A DNA stretch of 64,000 nt from Streptococcus sp. 1643 (GTDB taxonomy: Bacteria; Bacillota; Bacilli; Lactobacillales; Streptococcaceae), in the NCBI RefSeq assembly GCF_006228325.1, contig NZ_CP040231.1, positions 693,001 through 757,000 on the forward strand. The letters are read 5' to 3'. A program made the position numbers and the translations under genes. The number at the start of each line of letters is the position of its first letter. Position 1 is the stretch's first letter. Shown here piece after piece: positions 17,020 to 26,996 of the stretch. The notes beneath the pieces were generated by a model. The model worked only from the letters and a program-made list of their open reading frames with translations, did not search any database and was not told the origin of the DNA.

Positions 17020-19791
17020 ATGAATATATGGGAAACTTTAGGGATAGAGCCAACGACTGACGTCAAGCTTATTAGAAGGCGTTATGCTGAACTGGTTCGG
17101 CTCTATCACCCAGAAGACCAACCAGAAATTTACCAAGAAATTGTTGAAGCTTATCAAAAAGCCTTGACTTATGCGAGATCTAGAAATACAAAACCAGAAA
17201 ATAGTCTAAGAAAAGCGAGTGACTCTCAAGAAGCTGCTGAACTTGAAGAAGAGGCGAATGAAAAGCCTAACTCTAGTCTCAATTTTGAAAACTTGACTGA
17301 AGAAACGAATACTGAGAACGAAGAGTCTGAAAGATCTAGTCTTGATTTCAGTGATTATCAGCAATCGACTGATAAATTCAGCGATTCCTTTAACTTTGAA
17401 ACCTTTAAAGCAGAAGAGGATAAGCAAAAGTCAACCCTTGACTTTGGTGACTATGATGAGGAAGTTCAGCTAAATGGAGATTCTGAAGAAAGAGCTACGA
17501 ATACCCTCAACTTTGAAACGTTTGGTGACGAAGAGAACCGTGGGCAAGAAGGAACAACAAGGTCTACTCTTGACTTTAGTAGTTATAATGAAGCAGCCTA
17601 TTTGATTCGAAATGCGATTGAAAGTATTGTTAAAAATGATGATTACAGTCCAGAAGAACAAGAGCATCTATGGCGTCAGTTCTTTCATCAGTATCAGTAT
17701 GATATGGACATTGTTCAATCCGTTTTAGAGGAAATGGATGTTTATATTTTTAATAAACCGGAGCAATTCTCTATCCTCATTCCCTTGCTGGAAGACTATA
17801 TACCTGACTTTCGATACTGGGGCTATTACTATAAACTGAAGCATTGGAAGGTTAAAAGAGCTACCGCCTACAAAAATGGAGAGTCTCTTGAAGATGCAAA
17901 AAAAGAAATTTCGAATTTGTATGCTTCTTATCGTTTATGTCAGGCAATCCTTGAAGATTCCCAAAGAGCTAATCAGATTGGAGCTTGGATAAAATTTTTC
18001 AGTCAATCATTTTCTCCTAGTACTGTCCTTTTTCTCTTGAATAACAGTAAACAAATGATTACTTGCATTCCAGTTTTGGCTTATATCTTGGAGAAGATTA
18101 AACCAGAGGTTGGAGAAGAGGAACAAAAAGCCTATGATGAACTTCTAGCTTACTTTGAGGAATTACAAGCAGATTCAGAAGAACCATTCGATATCCATCA
18201 TTATAATCTGCTAAATCCATCGGAGGTTGAGGAAAAACTATATCTTTTACTCTATAGTTCATATCAAGACGAGTATAAACTTTTACGTGATTGGCAATAT
18301 CTTTTTGAATCAGTCAAAGATCACACGCTCCTACTTGATTTGTTAGAAAAGGTGGACGTCTATCCTTTAACCAATGCAAAAGTGTTAGCCCTCGTTCTCC
18401 AATTTGTAGAGCGTTACAGTGATGAGGAATCAAATCCATATCTGAAAAAGCTTCACTTCTGGAAGAGTGTCCAGTCTTATCCTTCAGTGGTGGAGGAGTA
18501 CGCACTTGATAAAAAAGAAAATTTTGACTACTGGTACAATGAAGGTTATCTTTATATTGATAAGCTCACCAAGAGTGATGAAGATATCAATGATTGGGAT
18601 AAGTGGAAAAGCTACTTTAAAGGAAGACCACGCATTCTAACGGTTTTGCTTCAACAGATCTATAAGGAGTACCATCGGTTTACAGATGGTGAGCTCCTGA
18701 GATATGTTTTGGCTCCTTTTCCTACTTCTAAAATGGCTCCCCAAATGATGACGGAGGAGACAGACCAGAAACTAGAAGAGATGACAGTTTATGCTTATGA
18801 ACTCAGTCATCCAAAGGCCAAGTTATCTTATTTGGATTGGAAAAAAAGACAGGTCTTTAATAATAAGTTTCTACAGATATTCTTTAGCCTCTTTACGATT
18901 GTGAGTCTGATACTCAGTGTTCTAGAGCAACCTATTTATAATTCTTGGGTCCATGCTGGTATGTTGTCTCTCTTTTACGTCTATATGCTAAAATTAAGGA
19001 AAACACTAATTGAGGAAGGAGTGACAGCTAGGGGTTCAAAACGAAAATTTTACCACAGTCCCCATCCATGGTTCCTATTCATCTTGCTATTGACCCTCGT
19101 CACTCCATTCTTACCGTTTGGTCTCATTGGGGCCCTTGTTTTCATTACATTTTTCTGTCTCATCGATGGCTTCCAAGTGAGTCAAGGGCTGAAGTGGGAT
19201 TATTCTTTGGATAAGCTGATTCCTGTCGGTATCTTTCTTTCTGCTGGCTTCCTATCTGCTTTGGTAAATCGAAGCCAGATCATTTCCGGAGTTGCAATGA
19301 TGTACTTCCATATTTTTGCAATCCTTGTGATTTGCTTGTCTTTTACAAGATTTAGTCCCGGATTTCCACCATCTCTGAAAAAAATTCTCCTTCCAGCAAT
19401 CTTGGGTATCCTACTCTTTCAATTATTGCCTTTCGTTCACAGCCGCTTAAACATATTTAATCCAAATATCCTAAGAAATGAAACTCTGACCATAACGGTT
19501 GTCCTCTTGTTAAATGGAATTGCCTTGTCTTATTTTACAAAGGAACAAGGTTTCATGATTGGTGTGAAGAAGGTCTTTATGATTTATGGACTGCAAATCT
19601 TTATTTTCCTAAGAAGACTGTTCCGAATCCTATTCGCACTTATCCCTGATTTTAGCAAAGTTTATTTTGAAAAAGACCTGTTAATCTTGAATAGCGAATT
19701 TGCTTTCTACTTCCTCGAGGGACTCTTTGTCCTTATCCTGCTTTTCCTTATTCGAAATATACGCAAGGAAAATCGGAAAAATTCTGCATAG
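17020..19791 (+). CDS. Membrane J-domain protein with repeated short motifs
   Basis: 923 residues. Residues 1-55 form a divergent J domain in which the HPD tripeptide is H-P-E at 30-32, followed by D-Q-P-E-I-Y-Q-E-I-V-E-A-Y, the form seen in J-proteins paired with HscC-like chaperones. Residues about 84-190 are acidic and hold six short motifs alternating between L-N-F-E-x-[LF] and L-D-F-[SG]-x-Y. A large soluble region follows (about 190-620), then about nine membrane segments (about 625-915). Likely the membrane-bound partner that recruits the adjacent Hsp70. No function is known to me. Confidence 0.75.
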   Translation: MNIWETLGIEPTTDVKLIRRRYAELVRLYHPEDQPEIYQEIVEAYQKALTYARSRNTKPENSLRKASDSQEAAELEEEANEKPNSSLNFENLTEETNTENEESERSSLDFSDYQQSTDKFSDSFNFETFKAEEDKQKSTLDFGDYDEEVQLNGDSEERATNTLNFETFGDEENRGQEGTTRSTLDFSSYNEAAYLIRNAIESIVKNDDYSPEEQEHLWRQFFHQYQYDMDIVQSVLEEMDVYIFNKPEQFSILIPLLEDYIPDFRYWGYYYKLKHWKVKRATAYKNGESLEDAKKEISNLYASYRLCQAILEDSQRANQIGAWIKFFSQSFSPSTVLFLLNNSKQMITCIPVLAYILEKIKPEVGEEEQKAYDELLAYFEELQADSEEPFDIHHYNLLNPSEVEEKLYLLLYSSYQDEYKLLRDWQYLFESVKDHTLLLDLLEKVDVYPLTNAKVLALVLQFVERYSDEESNPYLKKLHFWKSVQSYPSVVEEYALDKKENFDYWYNEGYLYIDKLTKSDEDINDWDKWKSYFKGRPRILTVLLQQIYKEYHRFTDGELLRYVLAPFPTSKMAPQMMTEETDQKLEEMTVYAYELSHPKAKLSYLDWKKRQVFNNKFLQIFFSLFTIVSLILSVLEQPIYNSWVHAGMLSLFYVYMLKLRKTLIEEGVTARGSKRKFYHSPHPWFLFILLLTLVTPFLPFGLIGALVFITFFCLIDGFQVSQGLKWDYSLDKLIPVGIFLSAGFLSALVNRSQIISGVAMMYFHIFAILVICLSFTRFSPGFPPSLKKILLPAILGILLFQLLPFVHSRLNIFNPNILRNETLTITVVLLLNGIALSYFTKEQGFMIGVKKVFMIYGLQIFIFLRRLFRILFALIPDFSKVYFEKDLLILNSEFAFYFLEGLFVLILLFLIRNIRKENRKNSA

Positions 19792-19852
19792 AATGATAAC
19801 CTAGAGAAGAGGACTCTAGTTCAAGTTCCTAGTAAATTTTCCTGAATAAAGG

Positions 19853-19858
19853 TATAAT
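19853..19858 (+). promoter_or_regulatory. -10 box before the glyoxalase gene
   Basis: TATAAT 31 bases before the start; the -35 region is weak. Confidence 0.45.
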
Positions 19859-19888
19859 GGAACTATTCAAATGAAAGAGGTAATGAAA

Positions 19889-20269
19889 ATGGCTTCAAAA
19901 ATGCTACACACTTGCTTGCGAGTAGAAAATCTTGAAAAATCAATTGCATTCTATCAAGATGCTTTTGGTTTTAAAGAGTTGCGTCGTAAGGATTTTCCAG
20001 ATTATGCCTTCACGATTGTCTATCTAGGACTTGACGGTGATGACTACGAGTTGGAATTGACCTATAACTATGACCACGGCCCTTATGTGGTAGGAGATGG
20101 CTTTGCTCATATCGCCCTCAGTACACCTGACCTTGAGGCACTTCATCAAGAACACAGCAACAAAGGCTATGAGGTTACAGAGCCAAAAGGCCTACCTGGA
20201 AACCCACCAAACTATTACTTTGTCAAGGATCCTGATGGTTACAAGGTCGAAGTGATTCGTGAAAAATAA
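19889..20269 (+). CDS. gloA: Glyoxalase I family protein (lactoylglutathione lyase-like)
   Basis: 126 residues, two beta-alpha-beta-beta-beta modules of the vicinal oxygen chelate fold. Seen: H-T-C-L-R-V-E-N-L-E-K-S-I-A-F-Y near the start, the metal ligands' neighbourhoods E-L-E-L-T-Y and F-A-H-I-A-L, and P-D-G-Y-K-V-E-V-I at the end. Likely detoxifies methylglyoxal adducts, although streptococci may use a thiol other than their own glutathione. ATG at 19889 chosen because AAAGAGG is 8 bases upstream. Confidence 0.88.
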   Translation: MASKMLHTCLRVENLEKSIAFYQDAFGFKELRRKDFPDYAFTIVYLGLDGDDYELELTYNYDHGPYVVGDGFAHIALSTPDLEALHQEHSNKGYEVTEPKGLPGNPPNYYFVKDPDGYKVEVIREK

Positions 20270-20277
20270 TCCTGTAC

Positions 20278-20316
20278 AGTCAAGTAGAATGTTCGTTTTC
20301 TACTTGACTTTTTTAC
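20278..20316 (+). terminator. Terminator after gloA
   Basis: AGTCAAGTAGAA pairs with TTCTACTTGACT, 12 perfect pairs, followed by T6. Confidence 0.92.
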
Positions 20317-20332
20317 TTTGAAAGAGTATACT
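20304..20332 (+). promoter_or_regulatory. pyrK operon promoter
   Basis: TTGACT (embedded in the preceding terminator stem), exactly 17 bases, TATACT. Confidence 0.75.
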
Positions 20333-20340
20333 AATACAAA

Positions 20341-20515
20341 TTTAACCTTTAAGGGGAGTCCAGAGAGACTCACAAGGTGTCAGATAAAAGTGATAGGGAA
20401 CTCTCTGTGGAGACTTTTTAAGTGTGCGCATGAGTTCTGTCCTATTTCGACTGAGACCTTGCAATAGCAAGGTCTTTTCTTTATCTGGTCCCCTTAAAAT
20501 TTAAGGAGGAAAATC
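20341..20515 (+). promoter_or_regulatory. PyrR-type attenuation leader of pyrK-pyrDb
   Basis: The leader contains AGTCCAGAGAGACT (20357-20370), one base from the PyrR loop consensus ARUCCNGNGAGGYU. A perfect 9-pair terminator AGACCTTGC/GCAAGGTCT (20454-20475) with a T-rich tail follows. In addition TTTAAGGGGA (20348-20357) can pair with TCCCCTTAAA (20489-20498) beside the ribosome binding site. With UMP-bound PyrR the terminator would form and pyrimidine synthesis would fall. Confidence 0.75.
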
Positions 20516-22265
<1,750 letters not shown>

Positions 22266-22335
22266 GCTAGACCTTCCTTATCGTCAACAAGACATAGAAT
22301 CTTCATCAATTTGTAATATTTCCGTCGGTTAACTA

Positions 22336-22344
22336 TGTTACAAT
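22336..22344 (+). promoter_or_regulatory. Extended -10 promoter for lytB
   Basis: TGT followed by TACAAT, 43 bases before the lytB start; no clear -35. Confidence 0.5.
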
Positions 22345-22387
22345 AGGGTTTAGAAAATGCATATAGTTTTTTACTAAGGAGAATAAA

Positions 22388-24256
22388 ATGAAGAAGATAC
22401 TGCTTGCAAGTACTGTTGCTCTCTCTATAGCAGGATTTGCAAAATCGGCAGTGTATGCCGAAGAGTCTCAAGTTACAAAAAAATCTCAGACAACAGATGT
22501 GGTTGAGAAAAAAGAAGAGTCTGCTCCGAAAAAAGAAGAGTCTGCTCCGAAAAAAGAAGTTCCTCAAGTTGATACCAGAAAAGACTCAGTTGTAAAAGAG
22601 AACGATTCCATTAAAGAAGATTCATCAAATAAGGAAAAGAGTAGAGAAATCAAAAAAGAAGGTTGGCAGAAGGAGCAGGGAAGCTGGCGCTTTTATGAAA
22701 ATAACCAGCCTGTCTTAGACTGGAAACAAATCGATAACAAATGGTATTACTTCAATAAAGAAGGTGTTATGATTAGTAATATTATAATCGATGATTACCT
22801 TATTCAAGATAATGGTGCTTTGGCAAAAAATACATGGGTAAAAATTTCTGACAAGTGGTACTATGCTACAGCATCTGGGAAAATTTTCCGTAATAAATGG
22901 GAAAAAATCGCTGGAATTTGGTATTACTTTGATAAAGAAGGCATCATGGTAACTAATACTTTAGTTGGTGATTATCTTATTCAAAATAGTGGTGCTTTGG
23001 CAGAAAATACATGGGTAAAAATTTCTGACAAGTGGTACTATGCTACAGCATCTGGGAAAATTTCCCGTAATAAATGGGAAAAAATAAAAGGGATATGGTA
23101 CTATTTTGATACTGATGGTGTAATGCTGAGTAACCAGTGGAGAAAAGATTACTATCTAAAAGATAGTGGTGCCATGGCAGAAAAAGAATGGATTTTTGAT
23201 AATTCATACAATAGTTGGTTTTATTTAAAACCCGGAGGGGCTTATGCTTCTCAAGAATGGAGTGGCTCATATTACCTTAAAAAAGGTGGATATATGGCAA
23301 AAAATGAGTGGATTTTTGACAAAGATTATGATGCTTGGTACTATCTAAAAGAAGATGGTGTGTATGTGACAGGTACTTTTAATATTAAAGGTAAAGAGTA
23401 TTCTTTTCAAAACAATGGAAAGTGGATTTCAGAATCTAAATATTACAAAGTTAAACCAATCACTGCATATGTATATAGTAGTTCGGGAGAAAAATTAAGC
23501 TATGTATCACAGGGAACGATTGTCTCATTTGGAGATACTCAAGCCCCCAAAAATACTCAAATATCTGTGAATATTTCTGGTCTGTCAGGTTTCATGAATA
23601 GAAGTGATTTGACAGCAGTAGATGAAGGAAGCGAGTTTATCCCTCATTATACTAGTGATGGGAAATTCCTTTACCATGAACTCTCTCCATACACGAGTAT
23701 CAAAGTAGCTCCACACACATCTGCTATGGTTATTGGTAAGAAGTACTACTCGACTGATGGTGAGCATTTCGATGGCTTTACCATTAAAAATCCTTTCCTC
23801 TATAAGAACTTGAGAGAGCCAAGTAATTATAGTGCAGCTGAGTTGAATAAAATTTACTCCATGATGAACTTGCAGGATAGTCCACTAGCGGGTAAAGGAG
23901 CGACTTTCAAAGAGGCTGAAGAACGTTATGGCGTCAATGCCCTTTACTTGATGGCCCATAGTGCCCTTGAAAGTGCTTGGGGTCGCAGTCAAATTGCCAG
24001 AGATAAGAACAACTTCTTTGGTATTGCCGCTTATGATACGAGCCCATATCTCTCAGCCAAGAGCTTTGATAATGTGGATAAAGGGATTCTAGGAGCTGCC
24101 AAGTGGATTCGTGAGAATTACATCGACTACGGCAGAGACCATCTTGGAAACAAGGCAACTGGAATGAATGTTCGCTATGCTTCCGATCCTTACTGGGGTG
24201 AGAAAATAGCCAGCATCATGATGACTATCAATAGCAAACTTGGTGGAAGAGACTAA
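22388..24256 (+). CDS. lytB: Choline-binding endo-beta-N-acetylglucosaminidase LytB
   Basis: 622 residues. Signal peptide (about 1-24), a lysine/glutamate-rich linker with a duplicated E-E-S-A-P-K-K block (about 42-57), choline-binding W-Y-Y-F/W-Y-Y-L type repeats (about 95-355), an SH3-like part, and a C-terminal GH73-type domain with H-S-A-L-E-S-A-W-G-R-S, where E528 is the likely catalytic acid. LytB cuts septal peptidoglycan to separate daughter cells. The block N-T-W-V-K-I-S-D-K-W-Y-Y occurs twice almost unchanged, indicating recent duplication of choline-binding units. Confidence 0.93.
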   Translation: MKKILLASTVALSIAGFAKSAVYAEESQVTKKSQTTDVVEKKEESAPKKEESAPKKEVPQVDTRKDSVVKENDSIKEDSSNKEKSREIKKEGWQKEQGSWRFYENNQPVLDWKQIDNKWYYFNKEGVMISNIIIDDYLIQDNGALAKNTWVKISDKWYYATASGKIFRNKWEKIAGIWYYFDKEGIMVTNTLVGDYLIQNSGALAENTWVKISDKWYYATASGKISRNKWEKIKGIWYYFDTDGVMLSNQWRKDYYLKDSGAMAEKEWIFDNSYNSWFYLKPGGAYASQEWSGSYYLKKGGYMAKNEWIFDKDYDAWYYLKEDGVYVTGTFNIKGKEYSFQNNGKWISESKYYKVKPITAYVYSSSGEKLSYVSQGTIVSFGDTQAPKNTQISVNISGLSGFMNRSDLTAVDEGSEFIPHYTSDGKFLYHELSPYTSIKVAPHTSAMVIGKKYYSTDGEHFDGFTIKNPFLYKNLREPSNYSAAELNKIYSMMNLQDSPLAGKGATFKEAEERYGVNALYLMAHSALESAWGRSQIARDKNNFFGIAAYDTSPYLSAKSFDNVDKGILGAAKWIRENYIDYGRDHLGNKATGMNVRYASDPYWGEKIASIMMTINSKLGGRD

Positions 24257-24267
24257 TCAAAAAATCA

Positions 24268-24305
24268 ACGGTAACTACTAAAAAAGTGGTTATCGTTTTT
24301 GTTTT
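24268..24305 (+). terminator. Terminator after lytB
   Basis: ACGGTAACTAC pairs with GTGGTTATCGT (two wobble pairs), followed by T5-G-T4. Confidence 0.8.
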
Positions 24306-24347
24306 AAACATTGGAGGAGAAATAGTATAATAACAGTCTCTTTATTC

Positions 24348-24376
24348 TTGAACAATTAACAAAATGATAGTAAAAT
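24348..24376 (+). promoter_or_regulatory. Promoter for the nuclease-like lipoprotein
   Basis: TTGAAC, exactly 17 bases, TAAAAT. Confidence 0.6.
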
Positions 24377-24422
24377 GTAATAGGAGATATTAATCTAATT
24401 ACTATATAAAAAGGAGAATTTT

Positions 24423-25466
24423 ATGAAAAAGTTACTATCCTTCTCAATTGCCTTGCTTTCAATCACAACACTAGTTGCTTGTTCTGGACATAAGGCGGAA
24501 TCAAAGGTCCCAGAAGAAAAAATTGAACAGAAGCAAATCAAGTTTGATGAGAAGTTGTTTAAAGAAGCTGGACTCTTGCCTTTTAAAAATGAGAAACAAC
24601 TAGAACTTGGGGAATTGGATTCTAAATCACGCGCAACGGGTGCTCATATTCAACTTAAGGACAGCGATGAGCCAACTGAGAAGAGAGAGTCCAAGTTGAC
24701 TTATAATCCAGTTGGATGGCACAACTATAAATTCTTTTATGGGGATGGTAAAAAAGAAGCTTGGTTGATGAGTCGAGGCCATCTTATCGGGTACCAGTTT
24801 AGCGGATTGAATGATGAAAAGAGGAATCTGGTTCCAATGACTAACTGGCTAAATGTTGGAACTTATTATGGTACAGATAATACTAATCAAGAAAGTATGC
24901 TTTACTATGAGAATCGCTTGGACTCTTGGTTGGCCAATCACCCCAACTACTATCTTGACTACAAGGTGACCCCAATCTATCAGAAAGATGAATTGATTCC
25001 GAGACAAATTGAATTGCAGTATGTGGGAATCGATGAAAACAGCAAACTCTTGGAAATCAAACTAGGTGGTAGTAAAGAAAAGGTTGATCAGCATTCAGTG
25101 ACGCATGTCGTTTTAGACAATGTTTCAGCTAATGCGGAAATCAATTACTTGGACGGTACGGCTAAAAATACAGTTGAAAACAAAGAAGAAAAAGCTAAAA
25201 AAGAAGCTGAAGAAAAGGCTAAGAAGGAAGCTGAGGAAAAAGCCAAGAAAGAGGCTGAAGAAAAAGAAGCAGCTGAAAAGAAAGCAAAAGAAGAAGAACA
25301 GGAAAAAGCTCGCAAAGCCGCACAAGAACAGGAAGAAAGCCAGGAATCAAACTCGCAATCAACAAATTCAGGTGGCTACTTTAGAGATAAAAACGGAAGA
25401 TGGCACAGACCAAATGGGAAATTTGCTTCTAAGAAAGAAATTAGAGAAGCCGGATTGCAGTGGTAG
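24423..25466 (+). CDS. DNA/RNA non-specific endonuclease-like lipoprotein (EndA-like)
   Basis: 347 residues. Lipoprotein signal with lipobox L-V-A-C, C20 the probable lipid site. The middle resembles EndA-type beta-beta-alpha metal nucleases: S-R-G-H-L-I-G-Y (117-124) in place of D-R-G-H, and R-N-L-V-P-M-T-N-W-L-N. Residues about 258-300 are a highly charged A-K-K-E-A-E-E-K heptad coil. The end G-R-W-H-R-P-N-G-K-F-A-S-K-K looks like a small separate motif. Likely a surface nuclease; H120 is present, but the usual first aspartate is serine, so activity needs testing. Confidence 0.75.
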   Translation: MKKLLSFSIALLSITTLVACSGHKAESKVPEEKIEQKQIKFDEKLFKEAGLLPFKNEKQLELGELDSKSRATGAHIQLKDSDEPTEKRESKLTYNPVGWHNYKFFYGDGKKEAWLMSRGHLIGYQFSGLNDEKRNLVPMTNWLNVGTYYGTDNTNQESMLYYENRLDSWLANHPNYYLDYKVTPIYQKDELIPRQIELQYVGIDENSKLLEIKLGGSKEKVDQHSVTHVVLDNVSANAEINYLDGTAKNTVENKEEKAKKEAEEKAKKEAEEKAKKEAEEKEAAEKKAKEEEQEKARKAAQEQEESQESNSQSTNSGGYFRDKNGRWHRPNGKFASKKEIREAGLQW

Positions 25467-25490
25467 GAAGAATTTAGCAGATATACAGTC

Positions 25491-25518
25491 AAAAAGCCGT
25501 TGGAAAACGGTTTTTTGT
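25491..25518 (+). terminator. Terminator after the nuclease-like gene
   Basis: AAAAGCCGTT pairs with AACGGTTTTT around GGAA, leading into T6. Confidence 0.75.
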
Positions 25519-25524
25519 TATAAT
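25516..25524 (+). promoter_or_regulatory. Extended -10 promoter for the DUF2829 cassette
   Basis: TGT followed by TATAAT, beginning in the tail of the preceding terminator. Confidence 0.6.
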
Positions 25525-25557
25525 TAAATGAAGAATGTAGCATTAAAGGAGAACAAC

Positions 25558-25794
25558 ATGACTTTTGAAGAAATCCTGCCTGGGTTAAAGGACAAGAAAA
25601 AATATGTACGAACTGGTTGGGGAGGGGCTGAAAACTATGTCCAACTCTTTGACACTATCGAGCAAAACGGGGTTGCACTTGAAGTGACGCCTTATTTCCT
25701 CATCAACGTGTCTGGAGAAGGGGAAGGTTTTTCCATGTGGAGCCCGACACCTTGTGATGTTTTGGCGACGGATTGGGTAGAAGTGTATGACTAG
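25558..25794 (+). CDS. DUF2829 (Tad2-like) small protein
   Basis: 78 residues from the ATG behind AAAGGAG. The pattern M-T-F-E-E-I-L-P-G-L-K then W-G-G-A-E-N-Y and F-S-M-W-S-P-T-P-C-D-V-L-A-T-D-W matches DUF2829. Phage members of this family (Tad2) bind the signalling nucleotides of Thoeris defence. Here it is chromosomal, in an operon with SDR, NUDIX, PEP-barrel and ASCH genes, and no Thoeris genes are in the window. The role is inferred from the family only. An in-frame ATG 30 bases upstream is less likely because it lacks a ribosome binding site. Confidence 0.8.
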   Translation: MTFEEILPGLKDKKKYVRTGWGGAENYVQLFDTIEQNGVALEVTPYFLINVSGEGEGFSMWSPTPCDVLATDWVEVYD

Positions 25795-26485
25795 ACGTGT
25801 ATTGATTACGGGAGTAAGTTCAGGAATTGGTCTGGCTCAAGCACGACTCTTTTTAGAGAATGGCTATCAAGTTTATGGAGTTGACCAAGGTGAAAATCCA
25901 CTCTTAGAGCGTGATTTTCACTTTTTACAGAGAGATTTGACCTTGGACTTGGAGCCAATTTTTGACTGGTGTCCTCAGGTGGATGTCTTGTGTAATACTG
26001 CTGGAATTTTGGATGATTTCAAACCACTTTTGGAACAATCAGCCCAGGAAATTCAAGAGATTTTTGAAATCAACTATGTGACTCCTGTTGAGTTAACTCG
26101 CTATTATTTGACGCAAATGCTGGAAAATAAAAAAGGAATCATTATCAATATGTGTTCGATTGCCTCAAGTCTAGCTGGCGGAGGTGGTCACGCCTATACC
26201 TCGTCTAAGCACGCCTTAGCTGGCTTTACCAAGCAGTTGGCTCTAGACTATGCTGAGGCTGGTATTCAGATCTTTGGGATTGCTCCAGGGGCAGTCAAGA
26301 CAGCCATGACTGCTGCCGACTTTGAGCCAGGTGGATTGGCTGACTGGGTGGCTAGTGAAACGCCAATCAAGCGCTGGATCGAGCCAGAGGAAGTAGCAGA
26401 GATTAGCCTTTTCTTAGCAAGTGGAAAAGCGAGCGCCATGCAAGGACAAATCCTGACCATTGATGGTGGTTGGTCTTTGAAGTAG
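25787..26485 (+). CDS. SDR family oxidoreductase (FabG-like)
   Basis: 232 residues. Short-chain dehydrogenase with T-G-V-S-S-G-I-G for NAD(P) binding, catalytic serine in M-C-S-I-A-S-S, Y-T-S-S-K as the Tyr-x-x-x-Lys pair, and the closing I-D-G-G-W. It overlaps the DUF2829 gene by 8 bases. The substrate cannot be told; 3-oxoacyl-ACP reductase is a usual automated label, but the fatty-acid operon fabG lies elsewhere in streptococci. Confidence 0.85.
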   Translation: MTRRVLITGVSSGIGLAQARLFLENGYQVYGVDQGENPLLERDFHFLQRDLTLDLEPIFDWCPQVDVLCNTAGILDDFKPLLEQSAQEIQEIFEINYVTPVELTRYYLTQMLENKKGIIINMCSIASSLAGGGGHAYTSSKHALAGFTKQLALDYAEAGIQIFGIAPGAVKTAMTAADFEPGGLADWVASETPIKRWIEPEEVAEISLFLASGKASAMQGQILTIDGGWSLK

Positions 26486-26495
26486 GAGGAGTTGA

Positions 26496-26996
26496 ATGGA
26501 AATCAAAAAACACTTTGGAGTCTATGCTGTTTGCTTTGAAAATGGGAAGTTACTCTGCATTGAAAAAACGAGAGGCCCTTATCAACATCGTTATGATCTA
26601 CCCGGTGGTAGTCAGCAACTTGGTGAAGGATTGACGGAAACGCTGATTAGAGAAGTTATGGAAGAGACGGGATATACTGTTAGAAGCTACTCCAATCCTC
26701 GAATCTACGATGTTTTCGTCAGGGAAGAGTTAACAAATTTTACTGTTCACCATATCATGGCCTTGTATGATGTTGAGATAAACAAGAAGGAAGCTCAAGT
26801 TACTATTTCGGATGCTGTCTCTGATGGTGCGAATGATTCACTCGGATATATTTGGATGGATATTCAGAAAATCACAGAAGAAAATGCATCGCCATTAGTC
26901 TTGAAGGTCAAAGCAGAGTTATTAGGATTTCCAGAACTAGACAAGACTTCTTACATGAGTTGGAAGGTGAATGATGAGAAACCAACTAGCCCTTAG
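26496..26996 (+). CDS. NUDIX hydrolase
   Basis: 166 residues. The NUDIX box is clear: G-G-S-Q-Q-L-G-E-G-L then R-E-V-M-E-E-T-G (G-x5-E-x7-R-E-x2-E-E-x-G). It would hydrolyse a nucleoside diphosphate linked to some group X; the substrate is unknown. It lies 10 bases after the SDR gene, and its end overlaps the next gene by 26 bases. Confidence 0.88.
   Translation: MEIKKHFGVYAVCFENGKLLCIEKTRGPYQHRYDLPGGSQQLGEGLTETLIREVMEETGYTVRSYSNPRIYDVFVREELTNFTVHHIMALYDVEINKKEAQVTISDAVSDGANDSLGYIWMDIQKITEENASPLVLKVKAELLGFPELDKTSYMSWKVNDEKPTSP

Noticed and set aside
25120..25527. Lysine/arginine-rich 135-codon frame inside the nuclease-like lipoprotein
   Set aside because: It is the +1 frame of the A-K-K-E-A-E-E-K coil; base composition alone keeps it open.
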